DNA of 24,403 nucleotides from a virus, in IMG/VR virus record IMGVR_UViG_3300010158_002025, positions 1 to 24,403 of that record. One strand, written 5' to 3'. Shown in pieces: positions 15,789 to 22,088 of the stretch; positions within the stretch are counted from its first letter, which is position 1; the number at the start of each line of letters is the position of its first letter. The notes beneath the pieces are model-generated. The model saw nothing but the letters and a program-made list of their open reading frames with translations. It made no database searches and was not told where the DNA came from. The position numbers were made by a program, and so were the translations under genes.

Positions 15789-16620
15789 AGCAGTAGCGTT
15801 TACATCCGGTACTGTGCTCGGCCTCGCAATCATCGGTGCTGTCCAATCAGCCGGTGCCACAGACTCCGCTCCACTCCCCCCTGATACGAACCTTGAGACC
15901 GCTCCCGACGTGAGCGTCACCACGAACACGTCCGTGTACGTGCGGAACCCAACCTTGTCTCTTGTTACTTCCTCAGATAAGAGCGTTGTAACTGCTGGGT
16001 CAAAGATCACGTACACGTACACGTTGAAGAACACGGGCAACACGGATTACAGCAACATACGAATCACTGATGACAAATGCTCACCGATCACTGGGCCTAC
16101 TGGGAATGATGCTGACCCAAACTTGAACCAAGGAGAAGTGTGGGTTTACAAATGCAGCACGACAGTCCTCAAGGACCAAACGAACGCCGCAACGGTGAAA
16201 GCCACTCCGGTCATATCGACTGCTGCCCCGAGTGCTTCGCCTACACCATCTGTGTCTCCAAGTGCCACTACTTCTCCTACACCAACCGTGATCAAAGACG
16301 GAACTTGGGCGGGTAGTGCTCCAATCAACGTGGCCGGTGAGGGAATCCAATACCAGATCGGTCTGTCAGTTACGACTCTCGGTGGGAAGATCACGGGGAT
16401 CACTGTTCCCACGTTCACTGCTGCTGATCCGACATCGAAGTCGATTGGCAAGTTTTATGTTTCAACAACTCCCAGCATGAACAATGCTGGCAATGGGACT
16501 TTGATCGACGAGGCTGTCGGCGGGTCCATCAGCAACGTAGCCACGGTCAGTGGTGCCACGTACACCAGTGCAGGCTTCCGGTCTGCTCTCCAATCCGCTC
16601 TCTCGCTTGCTTCTGCTTAG
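15772..16620 (+). CDS. Secreted DUF11-like plus FMN-binding domain protein
   Basis: I chose ATG 15772 because AAAGGA lies six bases upstream; the ATG at 15766 is too close to it. Numbering here starts at 15766. Residues 1-32 are a signal peptide (Lys-rich start, hydrophobic FTSGTVLGLAIIGAV, likely cut after SAGA); no lipobox Cys. Residues about 58-150 form a DUF11-type beta domain (SKITYTYTLKNTGNTDYSNI) with two Cys (DKCSP, YKCST), probably a disulfide. A Ser/Thr/Pro linker covers about 152-175. Residues 177-284 match an FMN_bind domain: DGTWAG, YQIGLSVTTLGGKITGI, and SGATYTS with T265, the residue ApbE flavinylates in this family. FMN_bind proteins carry electrons outside the membrane. Such a gene inside a phage lysis cassette is unusual; host origin is likely. 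Role unknown: redox, adsorption block or host surface change. Confidence 0.8.
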   Translation: MIPKIKAVAFTSGTVLGLAIIGAVQSAGATDSAPLPPDTNLETAPDVSVTTNTSVYVRNPTLSLVTSSDKSVVTAGSKITYTYTLKNTGNTDYSNIRITDDKCSPITGPTGNDADPNLNQGEVWVYKCSTTVLKDQTNAATVKATPVISTAAPSASPTPSVSPSATTSPTPTVIKDGTWAGSAPINVAGEGIQYQIGLSVTTLGGKITGITVPTFTAADPTSKSIGKFYVSTTPSMNNAGNGTLIDEAVGGSISNVATVSGATYTSAGFRSALQSALSLASA

Positions 16621-16631
16621 GAGATGTAAAC

Positions 16632-16865
16632 ATGTCACAATTTTGGGAATCCATTCCCGCACCGATCCGAACAATCATTAACGTCGTTGTGGGTGCAGCG
16701 TTCGCCGCTGCTGTCTCATATGTGATTGGGAACATCTCAGGTGGAACGATCGACCTGAACGCTCTCGGTCAGGCTGTCCTCATTGCTGCGGGTACTGCTC
16801 TCGTCCGTGCTATTAATCCGGCTGACACTGCTTACGGTGTCGGTTCGAATCCTGAGGGCATCTGA
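16632..16865 (+). CDS. Holin
   Basis: It has 77 residues with two hydrophobic segments: about 13-34 (RTIINVVVGAAFAAAVSYVI) and about 45-62 (LGQAVLIAAGTALVRAI), then a short polar tail (ADTAYGVGSNPEG). Size, Ala-rich helices and the position directly before the endolysin (TGATG overlap) fit a phage holin that opens the membrane at the end of infection. AGGAGA and the TGTAAAC spacer lie just before the ATG. Whether the second segment fully spans the membrane is uncertain. Confidence 0.75.
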   Translation: MSQFWESIPAPIRTIINVVVGAAFAAAVSYVIGNISGGTIDLNALGQAVLIAAGTALVRAINPADTAYGVGSNPEGI

Positions 16866-17644
16866 TGCCAGCGAGTATAAACGGGTGGGCTGTCCTGAAT
16901 TGGGGAGATCCACGCCTGAAAGAGATCGTCGTACCGGGTACGAAGATTAAACTGTCTATGCGGAGTGTGGCGGCTCCTTTGTTCGCTGCGTTGGCTGCTG
17001 ACTATCACAAGACTGTTGCCCCGCTGCGCCCTAAAGAAGTGTGGTCGCATGATTACCGTCCAGCGAGGGCTAGTGCATCGTGGTCGGATCATTCGTCTGG
17101 GACTGCCATTGACTGCAATAGCGCCCATGAGGGCGCTCAGGGACCGCATGGTGGTATGAGCACTATGTCATCCGCTCAGATCGCAGCGTGTGTCGCATTG
17201 AAGAAGAAGTACAAAATCATTATTTGGGGTGGGGATAAGAGACGCGGTGGCGACTACGTTGCCAGTCGTAATTGGGACCCCATGCACTTCGCTTTGAAGC
17301 CGGGTACGAGCATCGCTCAGGTTGAAGCAGTCATCAAGGAACTCGGCATCCGTCCTGACGGGACTGTTGCCCCTGCGTTTAAACCTGTCAAGGTTCCTAC
17401 GAAGCCTTCAACGAAACCAGTCCACGTACCCACGATCCCGGTTTTCCCCGGCAAGTTCAGTGTTGGTACTAAGGGCGATCACGTTAAGGCAATCCAGAAG
17501 GGCCTAGGTCTCACACCTAGTGGCGTATTCGATCCGGCAACTGTTGTTGCTGTGAAGCGGTATCAACGTTTACACATCTCATTGTGGCCTTTTGATGGTG
17601 TTGTTGGACCGAAGACGTATAAGGCTCTTGCTCGTCCCGTCTAG
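16865..17644 (+). CDS. Endolysin: M15 peptidase with peptidoglycan-binding domain
   Basis: It has 259 residues. Residues about 10-160 are an M15-type zinc peptidase (VanY / L-alanyl-D-glutamate peptidase group): SDHSSGTAIDCN gives H76 and D83, and DPMHFAL gives D138 and H141, the metal ligands and catalytic acid of the family. A Lys/Pro-rich linker (about 171-195, KPVKVPTKPSTKPVHVPT) joins a PG_binding_1 repeat (198-256; GTKGDHVKAIQKGLGL, GVFDPATVVAVKRYQ). No signal peptide, so release depends on the holin whose stop overlaps this start. It cuts the stem peptide of the wall at lysis. The domain calls are firm; the exact bond is inferred. Confidence 0.9.
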   Translation: MPASINGWAVLNWGDPRLKEIVVPGTKIKLSMRSVAAPLFAALAADYHKTVAPLRPKEVWSHDYRPARASASWSDHSSGTAIDCNSAHEGAQGPHGGMSTMSSAQIAACVALKKKYKIIIWGGDKRRGGDYVASRNWDPMHFALKPGTSIAQVEAVIKELGIRPDGTVAPAFKPVKVPTKPSTKPVHVPTIPVFPGKFSVGTKGDHVKAIQKGLGLTPSGVFDPATVVAVKRYQRLHISLWPFDGVVGPKTYKALARPV

Positions 17645-17657
17645 GAAGGACTAGCCC

Positions 17658-19577
17658 ATGGCTGGATTTGATATTACCGAAAGGCCGGTAATCAACCTTT
17701 CTACTGTGGTTGGTTCGGCCTACTTCCCGTCAGATGCCGCATGGGATTGTTCCATTGGTGGCTTGCCTTTCATGTTTGCTACGGATCAGACTCGGACGAT
17801 GGACCGGGCCACGTCTCAGTTCCGTCGCCAACGTATCGACCAAGAACGTGACCCCGGTGAGAACTCGCTAGATCAGGGTGTGTGGCTGAGGTCTGTTGCC
17901 TCTGGTCATTATGGTGCTGGTCAGCGTGCTGTGGAATCTTTGGAAGTTGATCCGAAGGTTGCCCGGTTCCGGTTCTACCGTTCAGCGAACGTTGATGTGT
18001 GGACTGCTGGATCGTTCACTCTTGCTAAGAGTGTTTCAACGTTGCGTTCTACGTCTGCTACTTCCCAGTATTCGGTGGGTATCGGTTCCACTAATGGTGT
18101 GTTACATGTAACGGATTCCAGCCTGTCTCAGGTGACTCCATCGGGAACGGTTAACGCTGTTTCTTTGACGGCTGCGACCGGTAACATCCTGTCACTCACC
18201 ACTGATGGCACAAACTACTACGCTGCTACGGCAACCAACATTTGGAAAGGCACCTTGCCCACGGGTACGGGTGTGAAGATGTTGACTGCTGATTATGCGG
18301 CCACGTCTAGCAGGGCTTTGGTTCGCTGGGTTAAGCAACGTTTGATGACGTGTGTAAACAATTCTATTTACGAGTTGAACCCTTCATCAACCACACTGAC
18401 TTCTGCTGGAACAGGGTGGGACCACCCGAACACTGCATGGGTATGGACAGGTATCGCTGATGGCCCCGGTGCCATCTACTTCTCTGGCTACGCCAATGAT
18501 GTGTCGGCTATCTATCGGACAAGCATCACGTCTAGTGCTGGCACGGTCTCTCTAGCAGCCCCCGTGGTTATCGCTGAGATGCCCCGTGGTGAAAAGGTAC
18601 TGAATATCTACTCGTACCTTGGCAATTATCTGGCTATTGCTACCAGTTCGGGTATTAGAGTAGCGGAAATCGCTGCTGATTCGACTATTACAGTAGGCCC
18701 AATCATCGTCTACACGGCTGGTGGAGCCTACGATTTCGTAGGCGTTGACCGTTACCTGTACGCAACTGGTGGTACAGATACGACTGCTCTGGATGGGTCC
18801 AGTGCTCCCGGTATCTACCGTATTGACTTGTCTGTGGACGTTGAGAAGTATCGGTACGCTTACGCTCAAGAGGCTTACGGTTCTGGTAGCAGTGCTCCAT
18901 CTTCTGTGACCTACTCAGGGTCTCAGGTGTATTACACGGTTCCCGGTTTCGGCCTGATCGCTCAACCTCAAACAGTTGCTTATGCAACTGACGGGTGGAT
19001 TGAGTATGGACGTATCAACTATTCAACTCAAGAACTCAAAGCATGGCGGTCTATCGTTCTGCGTGCTGACGTACCCACGGGTACGACCATTGAGGTTCAT
19101 GCGTCTACGACTGGTACGGGTAACCCGTCTACGTGGGTGAACATTGGCACGTTAACTTCATCGGCTACTGATGGTGAGTTCTCACTGTCTGCCCCTGCAC
19201 CAAACCCGACGAGGGATCTGTACGTGGCTCTGCGTCTAACGGGTACTGGGTCTGCTCGGCCTACTGTAAACGCGATGAGTGTGCGTGCGTATCCTGCGCC
19301 AAAGCGTACTCGGATCGTGCAGGTTCCTTTGCTGTGCTTCGACCATGAGCGTGACCGCAATGGCATGGTTCGTGGGTATGACGGTGGAGCGTGGGACAGG
19401 TTGTCTGCTCTGGAGTCTGCGGAGGATCTTGGCTCTGTGATTACGTGGCAGGACTATACGTCTGGTGAGAACCGTGCTGCTCTTATCGAGCAGTTGTCGT
19501 TTACACGTACTACTCCCCCGTCTCGGGAGAAGGACAATGTTGGTGGTGTGTTGATGGCAACGTTGCGGTTGCTCTAG
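17658..19577 (+). CDS. Minor tail protein, probable beta-propeller (639 aa)
   Basis: AAGGA sits upstream of ATG 17658. After an N-terminal part (DRATSQFRRQRIDQERDPGE, RAVESLEVDPKVARFRFYRS) come repeating beta blades of the kind NILSLTTDGTNYYAATATNI, VLNIYSYLGNYLAIATSSGI and YDFVGVDRYLYATGGTD, about 45-60 residues apart. The C-terminal third is a beta-sandwich (IEVHASTTGTGNPSTWVNIG) and ends DNVGGVLMATLRLL. The pattern recalls actinophage minor tail proteins, and also propeller-like nozzle proteins of podoviruses. It lies after the lysis genes, as some tail genes do. Last gene before the convergent terminators. No enzyme motif is seen. Confidence 0.7.
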   Translation: MAGFDITERPVINLSTVVGSAYFPSDAAWDCSIGGLPFMFATDQTRTMDRATSQFRRQRIDQERDPGENSLDQGVWLRSVASGHYGAGQRAVESLEVDPKVARFRFYRSANVDVWTAGSFTLAKSVSTLRSTSATSQYSVGIGSTNGVLHVTDSSLSQVTPSGTVNAVSLTAATGNILSLTTDGTNYYAATATNIWKGTLPTGTGVKMLTADYAATSSRALVRWVKQRLMTCVNNSIYELNPSSTTLTSAGTGWDHPNTAWVWTGIADGPGAIYFSGYANDVSAIYRTSITSSAGTVSLAAPVVIAEMPRGEKVLNIYSYLGNYLAIATSSGIRVAEIAADSTITVGPIIVYTAGGAYDFVGVDRYLYATGGTDTTALDGSSAPGIYRIDLSVDVEKYRYAYAQEAYGSGSSAPSSVTYSGSQVYYTVPGFGLIAQPQTVAYATDGWIEYGRINYSTQELKAWRSIVLRADVPTGTTIEVHASTTGTGNPSTWVNIGTLTSSATDGEFSLSAPAPNPTRDLYVALRLTGTGSARPTVNAMSVRAYPAPKRTRIVQVPLLCFDHERDRNGMVRGYDGGAWDRLSALESAEDLGSVITWQDYTSGENRAALIEQLSFTRTTPPSREKDNVGGVLMATLRLL

Positions 19578-19579
19578 CA

Positions 19580-19619
19580 ATGCGACTTTTGGACGGTCTC
19601 TTATGCGACTTTTGGACGG
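19580..19619 (+). repeat. 17-bp direct repeat, two copies
   Basis: ATGCGACTTTTGGACGG occurs at 19580-19596 and 19603-19619, exactly identical and offset by 23 bp. It starts just after the stop of the last late gene. Function unknown; a protein-binding site is possible. Confidence 0.85.
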
Positions 19620-19753
19620 GTCATAACCGGCAGGTTCGTACTTATTAGTAGTGAATCAAGTCAGAATAGTGTGCTAAAATGTGAACATCGGCACCATTGT
19701 GCCTATTGTGTTGATATGTGCACAATCCCGAAACGGTAGCGTGAGACGGCCCG

Positions 19754-19785
19754 AAACAGGAATATCTACCCCGCTATTCCCGTTT
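19754..19785. other. Inverted repeat (11 bp, one mismatch)
   Basis: AAACAGGAATA (19754-19764) pairs with TATTCCCGTTT (19775-19785) around a 10-base loop; one A-C mismatch. No T-run follows on the plus strand apart from the GTTT end. It may be an accessory terminator stem or an operator. Confidence 0.4.
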
Positions 19786-19814
19786 AGCACCACACGCTCC
19801 ATAGAACAACGAAA

Positions 19815-19844
19815 CCCCCTCGGTGGATAAAACCACCGGGGGGG
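19815..19844 (-). terminator. Terminator of the integrase operon
   Basis: CCCCCTCGGTGG and CCACCGGGGGGG form a 12-pair stem (one G-T) with loop ATAAAA. Read on the minus strand the stem is followed by TTTCGTTGTTCT, a T-rich tract, so it ends transcription coming from the integrase and the 73-aa gene. Confidence 0.8.
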
Positions 19845-19861
19845 CCTATTCGTGTCTCTAC

Positions 19862-19880
19862 GGCCCCCTGAGGGGCCTTT
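19862..19880 (+). terminator. Terminator of the late operon
   Basis: GGCCCC (19862-19867) and GGGGCC (19872-19877) pair around CTGA, followed by TTTAAAT on the plus strand. It stops late transcription before the oppositely oriented lysogeny genes; together with the stem at 19815 it insulates both sides. Confidence 0.65.
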
Positions 19881-19917
19881 AAATGCCATTGAGCGTCTAA
19901 TGGTCGTGGTAACTGCC

Positions 19918-20139
19918 TTATGGTTGTGGGGGTAGTTCAATCTTGACGAACTCCTGTTTCCTCTTGCGTGTTTCTGGCCTGACACGGGCGAACGCTTCGT
20001 CCACAGGGACCGACGAGCGGCACCTACCGCACATGTCTACGACACCACCACGACCGTTGATGTCGATTACAACTGTGAATACGTTGTCTTCACGCTGGTC
20101 GATGTCACACACCAGCCGGTTTACAGTAGCCATTCTCAT
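19918..20139 (-). CDS. Small CxxC protein coupled to the integrase (73 aa)
   Basis: The start ATG overlaps the integrase stop (ATGA), so it is translated from the same transcript. A beta pair (VFTVVIDINGRGGVVDMCG) leads to Cys-x2-Cys (CGRC), then a Lys/Arg-rich helix (ARVRPETRKRKQEFVKIE). The N-terminal part faintly recalls Lsr2-like or small zinc-binding phage proteins, and there is another Cys (LVCDID) upstream. Excisionase/recombination directionality factor is a reasonable guess from its location and basic C-terminus, but no winged-helix is evident. Function not established. Confidence 0.55.
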   Translation of the reverse strand: MRMATVNRLVCDIDQREDNVFTVVIDINGRGGVVDMCGRCRSSVPVDEAFARVRPETRKRKQEFVKIELPPQP

Positions 20140-21155
20140 CTCGCAATCTCCACAACAGTGGCATCTTCGTGACTCAACGATGGGAACATGACGTTCCCAG
20201 ATATCATTTCATTCCTCTGCGTACGCTCAAGGCTAAGCCCAATGTAGCGTTCCGTTACCCGTGTGTCCTTGTGTCCTAACATTGAACTGACACGCATTAA
20301 CGCTCCGTCGTATCCCTGATCACGGAGAGTATCGAAGAGTGCCCGACTCCCACTTCGTCTCAATGTATGTTCGCCCTCGCCCAGAGGGTCGTAGCCCAAC
20401 ACAACCAGCGCCCTCTGAACGGATCGGTATGGGTGAGACACCTTCCGCGTCGGACGCAATGGTGCTAACTCACCTGACACTTCAATGCGATGGGTGACAG
20501 GGTTGTATCGTGTTGGGTTTGGAGCCTTTGATGGGATTAGATACCATTCGTGGCGTAAGTGTGGTGTGTTCTGGTTTGTCCTGTACCACCGGAAGTACCG
20601 TTCAAACTCAGCGGCCAACTCAAGTGATACCGGTAGCACATCTTCTTCTTGTGTCTTGTGCCTATAGATATTCAATTCGTACCGCTCAAGGTTGAGAGCA
20701 CTGATCTGCAAGGTAGCGATCTCTCCCCCTCGCAAGAACGTGTAGATCCCAAGAGCACACAGCATCCGATCCCGTGGGTGTTTACACGCATCGAGTAGTG
20801 CTGGGAACTCAGCCAATGGCAGGCGCATCTTGTCTCGCCGTGGCACGGTCAGGTTGTTCCACCCAGCCGTGGGATCGAAGTCACGGGCCATGTAGTTCTC
20901 ACGCCTACACCACTGGAAGAACGAGCGCAGGTTGCTGAGGTACAGGTTCCGTGTGCTGGCGACCCATGTGGCTCGCCGGAACAGTCGGTCTATGTGTGAT
21001 CCGGTGATGGCTGAGATGCGTACATCTCCCCACTCTTGTTGAGCAAGGTTCAACACTTGCATGTGGTTCTTGATTGTGGACTTTGATAACCCTCGGGCTG
21101 TCAGGTGTCCACGGTATTCGGCTTTCGCTTCGATCAGGTTCATTGCTCTGGGCAT
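20136..21155 (-). CDS. Tyrosine recombinase integrase
   Basis: I chose the ATG at 21155 because GAGGGAG lies just upstream on the minus strand; the ATG ten codons earlier has none. The protein has 339 residues. Residues about 5-95 are a SAM-like core-binding domain (GLSKSTIKNHMQVLNLAQQE, TRNLYLSNLRSFFQWC). The catalytic domain has R142 (FLRGGEIATL), K167 (RHKTQEE), H263-x2-R266 (EHTLRRSGSRALF), H295 (MLGHKDTRV) and Y304 (TERYIGL), a complete tyrosine-recombinase set. It should integrate the phage at an attachment site; a tRNA-like core lies about 85 bases from its start, the normal attP position. Opposite orientation to nearly all other genes marks the lysogeny module. Confidence 0.93.
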   Translation of the reverse strand: MPRAMNLIEAKAEYRGHLTARGLSKSTIKNHMQVLNLAQQEWGDVRISAITGSHIDRLFRRATWVASTRNLYLSNLRSFFQWCRRENYMARDFDPTAGWNNLTVPRRDKMRLPLAEFPALLDACKHPRDRMLCALGIYTFLRGGEIATLQISALNLERYELNIYRHKTQEEDVLPVSLELAAEFERYFRWYRTNQNTPHLRHEWYLIPSKAPNPTRYNPVTHRIEVSGELAPLRPTRKVSHPYRSVQRALVVLGYDPLGEGEHTLRRSGSRALFDTLRDQGYDGALMRVSSMLGHKDTRVTERYIGLSLERTQRNEMISGNVMFPSLSHEDATVVEIAR

Positions 21156-21208
21156 GTTCGCTCCCTCATAGGTAGATTGGAACATGACACACCTTACACT
21201 ATGACCTG

Positions 21209-21235
21209 CACAACATGCAACAAGTGCATGTTGTG
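21209..21235. other. Perfect 11-bp inverted repeat beside attP
   Basis: CACAACATGCA (21209-21219) and TGCATGTTGTG (21225-21235) with 5-base spacer ACAAG. No T-run. It lies between the integrase start and the tRNA-like core, so it is a good candidate for an arm-type, Xis or repressor binding site. Confidence 0.6.
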
Positions 21236-21266
21236 TTGGCTAGGGTTCAAGTCCCCCCCCGGACAC
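21236..21266 (+). other. Candidate attP core (tRNA-Leu 3' end-like)
   Basis: GGGTTCAAGTCC is a T-arm with loop TTCAAGT (21246-21252). The following CCCCC, CCCGGAC and A would be T-stem, acceptor strand and discriminator A73; the matching 5' acceptor would be GTCCGGG, which from memory fits actinobacterial tRNA-Leu. No D-arm or anticodon arm precedes it, and two outer T-stem positions (TA) do not pair, so it is not a whole tRNA gene. Adjacent to the integrase, it is most simply the phage half of a tRNA attachment site. The C-run (8) is notable. Confidence 0.65.
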
Positions 21267-21329
21267 GACCTGCGGGTTTGCAGGGTATTCCAAGGGATAC
21301 TCAATTTTCGCTCATCTTGATCATTTTGT

Positions 21330-21359
21330 TTGACACATAACACGGACCTATGCCAAACT
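21330..21359 (+). promoter_or_regulatory. Candidate repressor promoter
   Basis: TTGACA (21330-21335) is a perfect -35; 18 bases on, CAAACT (21354-21359) is a weak -10. TGTCAA (21362-21367) mirrors the -35 and could be part of an operator. It lies 58-63 bases before the repressor start. Low certainty because the -10 is poor. Confidence 0.35.
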
Positions 21360-21392
21360 CTTGTCAAGTAACCACACGAGAGAAGGTGTTCC

Positions 21393-21848
21393 ATGGCTCC
21401 GCCAACGCTTGTACCAGACAAGACTACCCTCCAAAGGTGGCAGCGTGAAGGACTCACCCACGCTGAGATGGTCGCACGACATGAACAAGAAACCGGGATC
21501 AGGGTTTCACGGGCAAGTATCAGTGGAGCAATGGTCCGGTATGGACTGGCCGAGAACAAACCCCGCTACCGGAACTCTTTGCCATGGCGTGTAAGAGATG
21601 AACACGGCACGCATTATGCCGCCCGTATGTTGCGACTTTATGGTCGCAAAGAACAGACCCCTGACAAGTTGAACATAGATGAATCGCAACGGCTGCGGTC
21701 ATGGTTGGACATGTTGGAACGCGAACAAGCCGTCGTTGGATATGACCCTGATTCAGATGAAGGGTTCTACTACATCGACCAAGCATTGAAAGACAATGAT
21801 GATCCAGCGCCTATTAGGCGCAGAAGGATTTACACAAATCCTCGCTAA
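21393..21848 (+). CDS. HTH immunity-repressor-like protein (151 aa)
   Basis: AGAAGG sits six bases before ATG 21393. Residues about 9-52 form a helix-turn-helix (DKTTLQRWQREGLTHAEMVA, then VSRASISGAMVRYG). After it comes LPWRVRDEHGTHYAARMLRL (about 63-82), LRSWLDMLEREQAVVGYDPD and GFYYID, an order I recall from actinophage HTH proteins annotated as repressors or DNA-binding proteins. The basic C-terminus is RRRRIYTNPR. Divergent from the integrase and just upstream of the early operon, it is well placed to repress lytic genes and maintain lysogeny. Repressor role is inferred from location; DNA-binding is supported by the HTH. Confidence 0.7.
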   Translation: MAPPTLVPDKTTLQRWQREGLTHAEMVARHEQETGIRVSRASISGAMVRYGLAENKPRYRNSLPWRVRDEHGTHYAARMLRLYGRKEQTPDKLNIDESQRLRSWLDMLEREQAVVGYDPDSDEGFYYIDQALKDNDDPAPIRRRRIYTNPR

Positions 21849-21867
21849 GCAAACGCTGAGCGTTTGC
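21849..21867 (+). other. Hairpin 1 after the repressor
   Basis: GCAAACGC and GCGTTTGC form a perfect 8-bp stem with loop TGA, overlapping the region just after the repressor stop codon. First of three tandem hairpins. Confidence 0.55.
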
Positions 21868-21870
21868 CCA

Positions 21871-21888
21871 GCACCACTCCCGTGGTGC
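21871..21888 (+). other. Hairpin 2 after the repressor
   Basis: GCACCAC and GTGGTGC form a perfect 7-bp stem with loop TCCC, three bases after hairpin 1. No T-run follows. Confidence 0.5.
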
Positions 21889-21905
21889 CTATACATCCAT
21901 CCATT

Positions 21906-21930
21906 GGCAGCCCCTCAAAGGGCTGCCTTT
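21906..21930 (+). terminator. Terminator of the repressor gene
   Basis: GGCAGCCC (21906-21913) and GGGCTGCC (21920-21927) form a perfect 8-bp GC-rich stem with loop CTCAAA, followed by TTTGTGGTTT. The best terminator of the three hairpins; it separates the repressor from the early operon. Confidence 0.75.
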
Positions 21931-21955
21931 GTGGTTTGATTCGCTACGCTCATAG

Positions 21956-21969
21956 TATAACAATATAAC
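21956..21969 (+). promoter_or_regulatory. Candidate promoter before the structured RNA / early operon
   Basis: TATAAC occurs twice (21956-21961 and 21964-21969), close to the TATAAT consensus. The expected start (about 21975) falls at the left edge of a nested inverted repeat. No good -35 is at standard distance (TTGATT at 21936 is 14 or 22 bases away), so it is tentative. Confidence 0.4.
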
Positions 21970-21978
21970 ACTGCCGAT

Positions 21979-22088
21979 GCACAAGGGCTGAGCACACCTT
22001 CGGCGTGTCGTGTTCTTGTACATACAACATTTTTGTTTAAACAATGTCAAGAACATAAAGTTTTTATTGAGCAGCCCTTGCGCTTTTT
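21979..22088 (+). ncRNA. Putative structured RNA (nested inverted repeats ending in T5)
   Basis: The outer arms are GCACAAGGGCTG (21979-21990) and CAGCCCTTGCGC (22072-22083), 11 of 12 paired, followed by TTTTT (22084-22088). Inside, TGTTCTTG (22011-22018) pairs with CAAGAACA (22048-22055), and ACATT (22027-22031) with AATGT (22043-22047), leaving a loop with GTTTAAAC. ACAC-CTTCGG-C-GTGT at 21993-22007 makes a small UUCG-type stem. TATAAC boxes lie just upstream. No open reading frame of quality covers it. Could be a small RNA, a leader/attenuator of the early operon, or a DNA element such as an origin. No known RNA family recognised. Confidence 0.4.

Larger units (their letters stand above)
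19578..19917. other. Noncoding junction between late operon and lysogeny module
   Basis: No credible gene in these 340 bases. It holds a 17-bp direct repeat (19580, 19603), a CCCGAAAC pair (19727, 19750), ATTGTGC/GCACAAT (19696, 19720), an 11-bp stem (19754-19785) and two facing terminators. CTAAAATG near 19673 could be a -10 for a short plus-strand transcript through the hairpins, but no -35 supports it. Confidence 0.5.

Noticed and set aside
19674-19985. 103-codon minus-strand open frame over the terminators
   Set aside because: Runs through both terminator stems and overlaps the 73-aa gene, with biased low-quality sequence; not a plausible protein.
21181-21266. A complete tRNA gene
   Set aside because: Only the T-arm and acceptor 3' strand are present; no D-arm, anticodon arm or 5' acceptor strand can be drawn upstream, so it is an attachment core rather than a gene.
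21194-21559. 121-codon minus-strand open frame over attP and the repressor start
   Set aside because: Covers the tRNA-like core and the repressor gene in antisense; Cys/Ser-rich shadow with no family resemblance.
21362-22052. TGTCAAG as a shared repressor operator (21362 and 22046)
   Set aside because: The 7-mer also occurs inside the endolysin gene (about 17388) and is expected a few times by chance, so two regulatory-looking copies are not enough.
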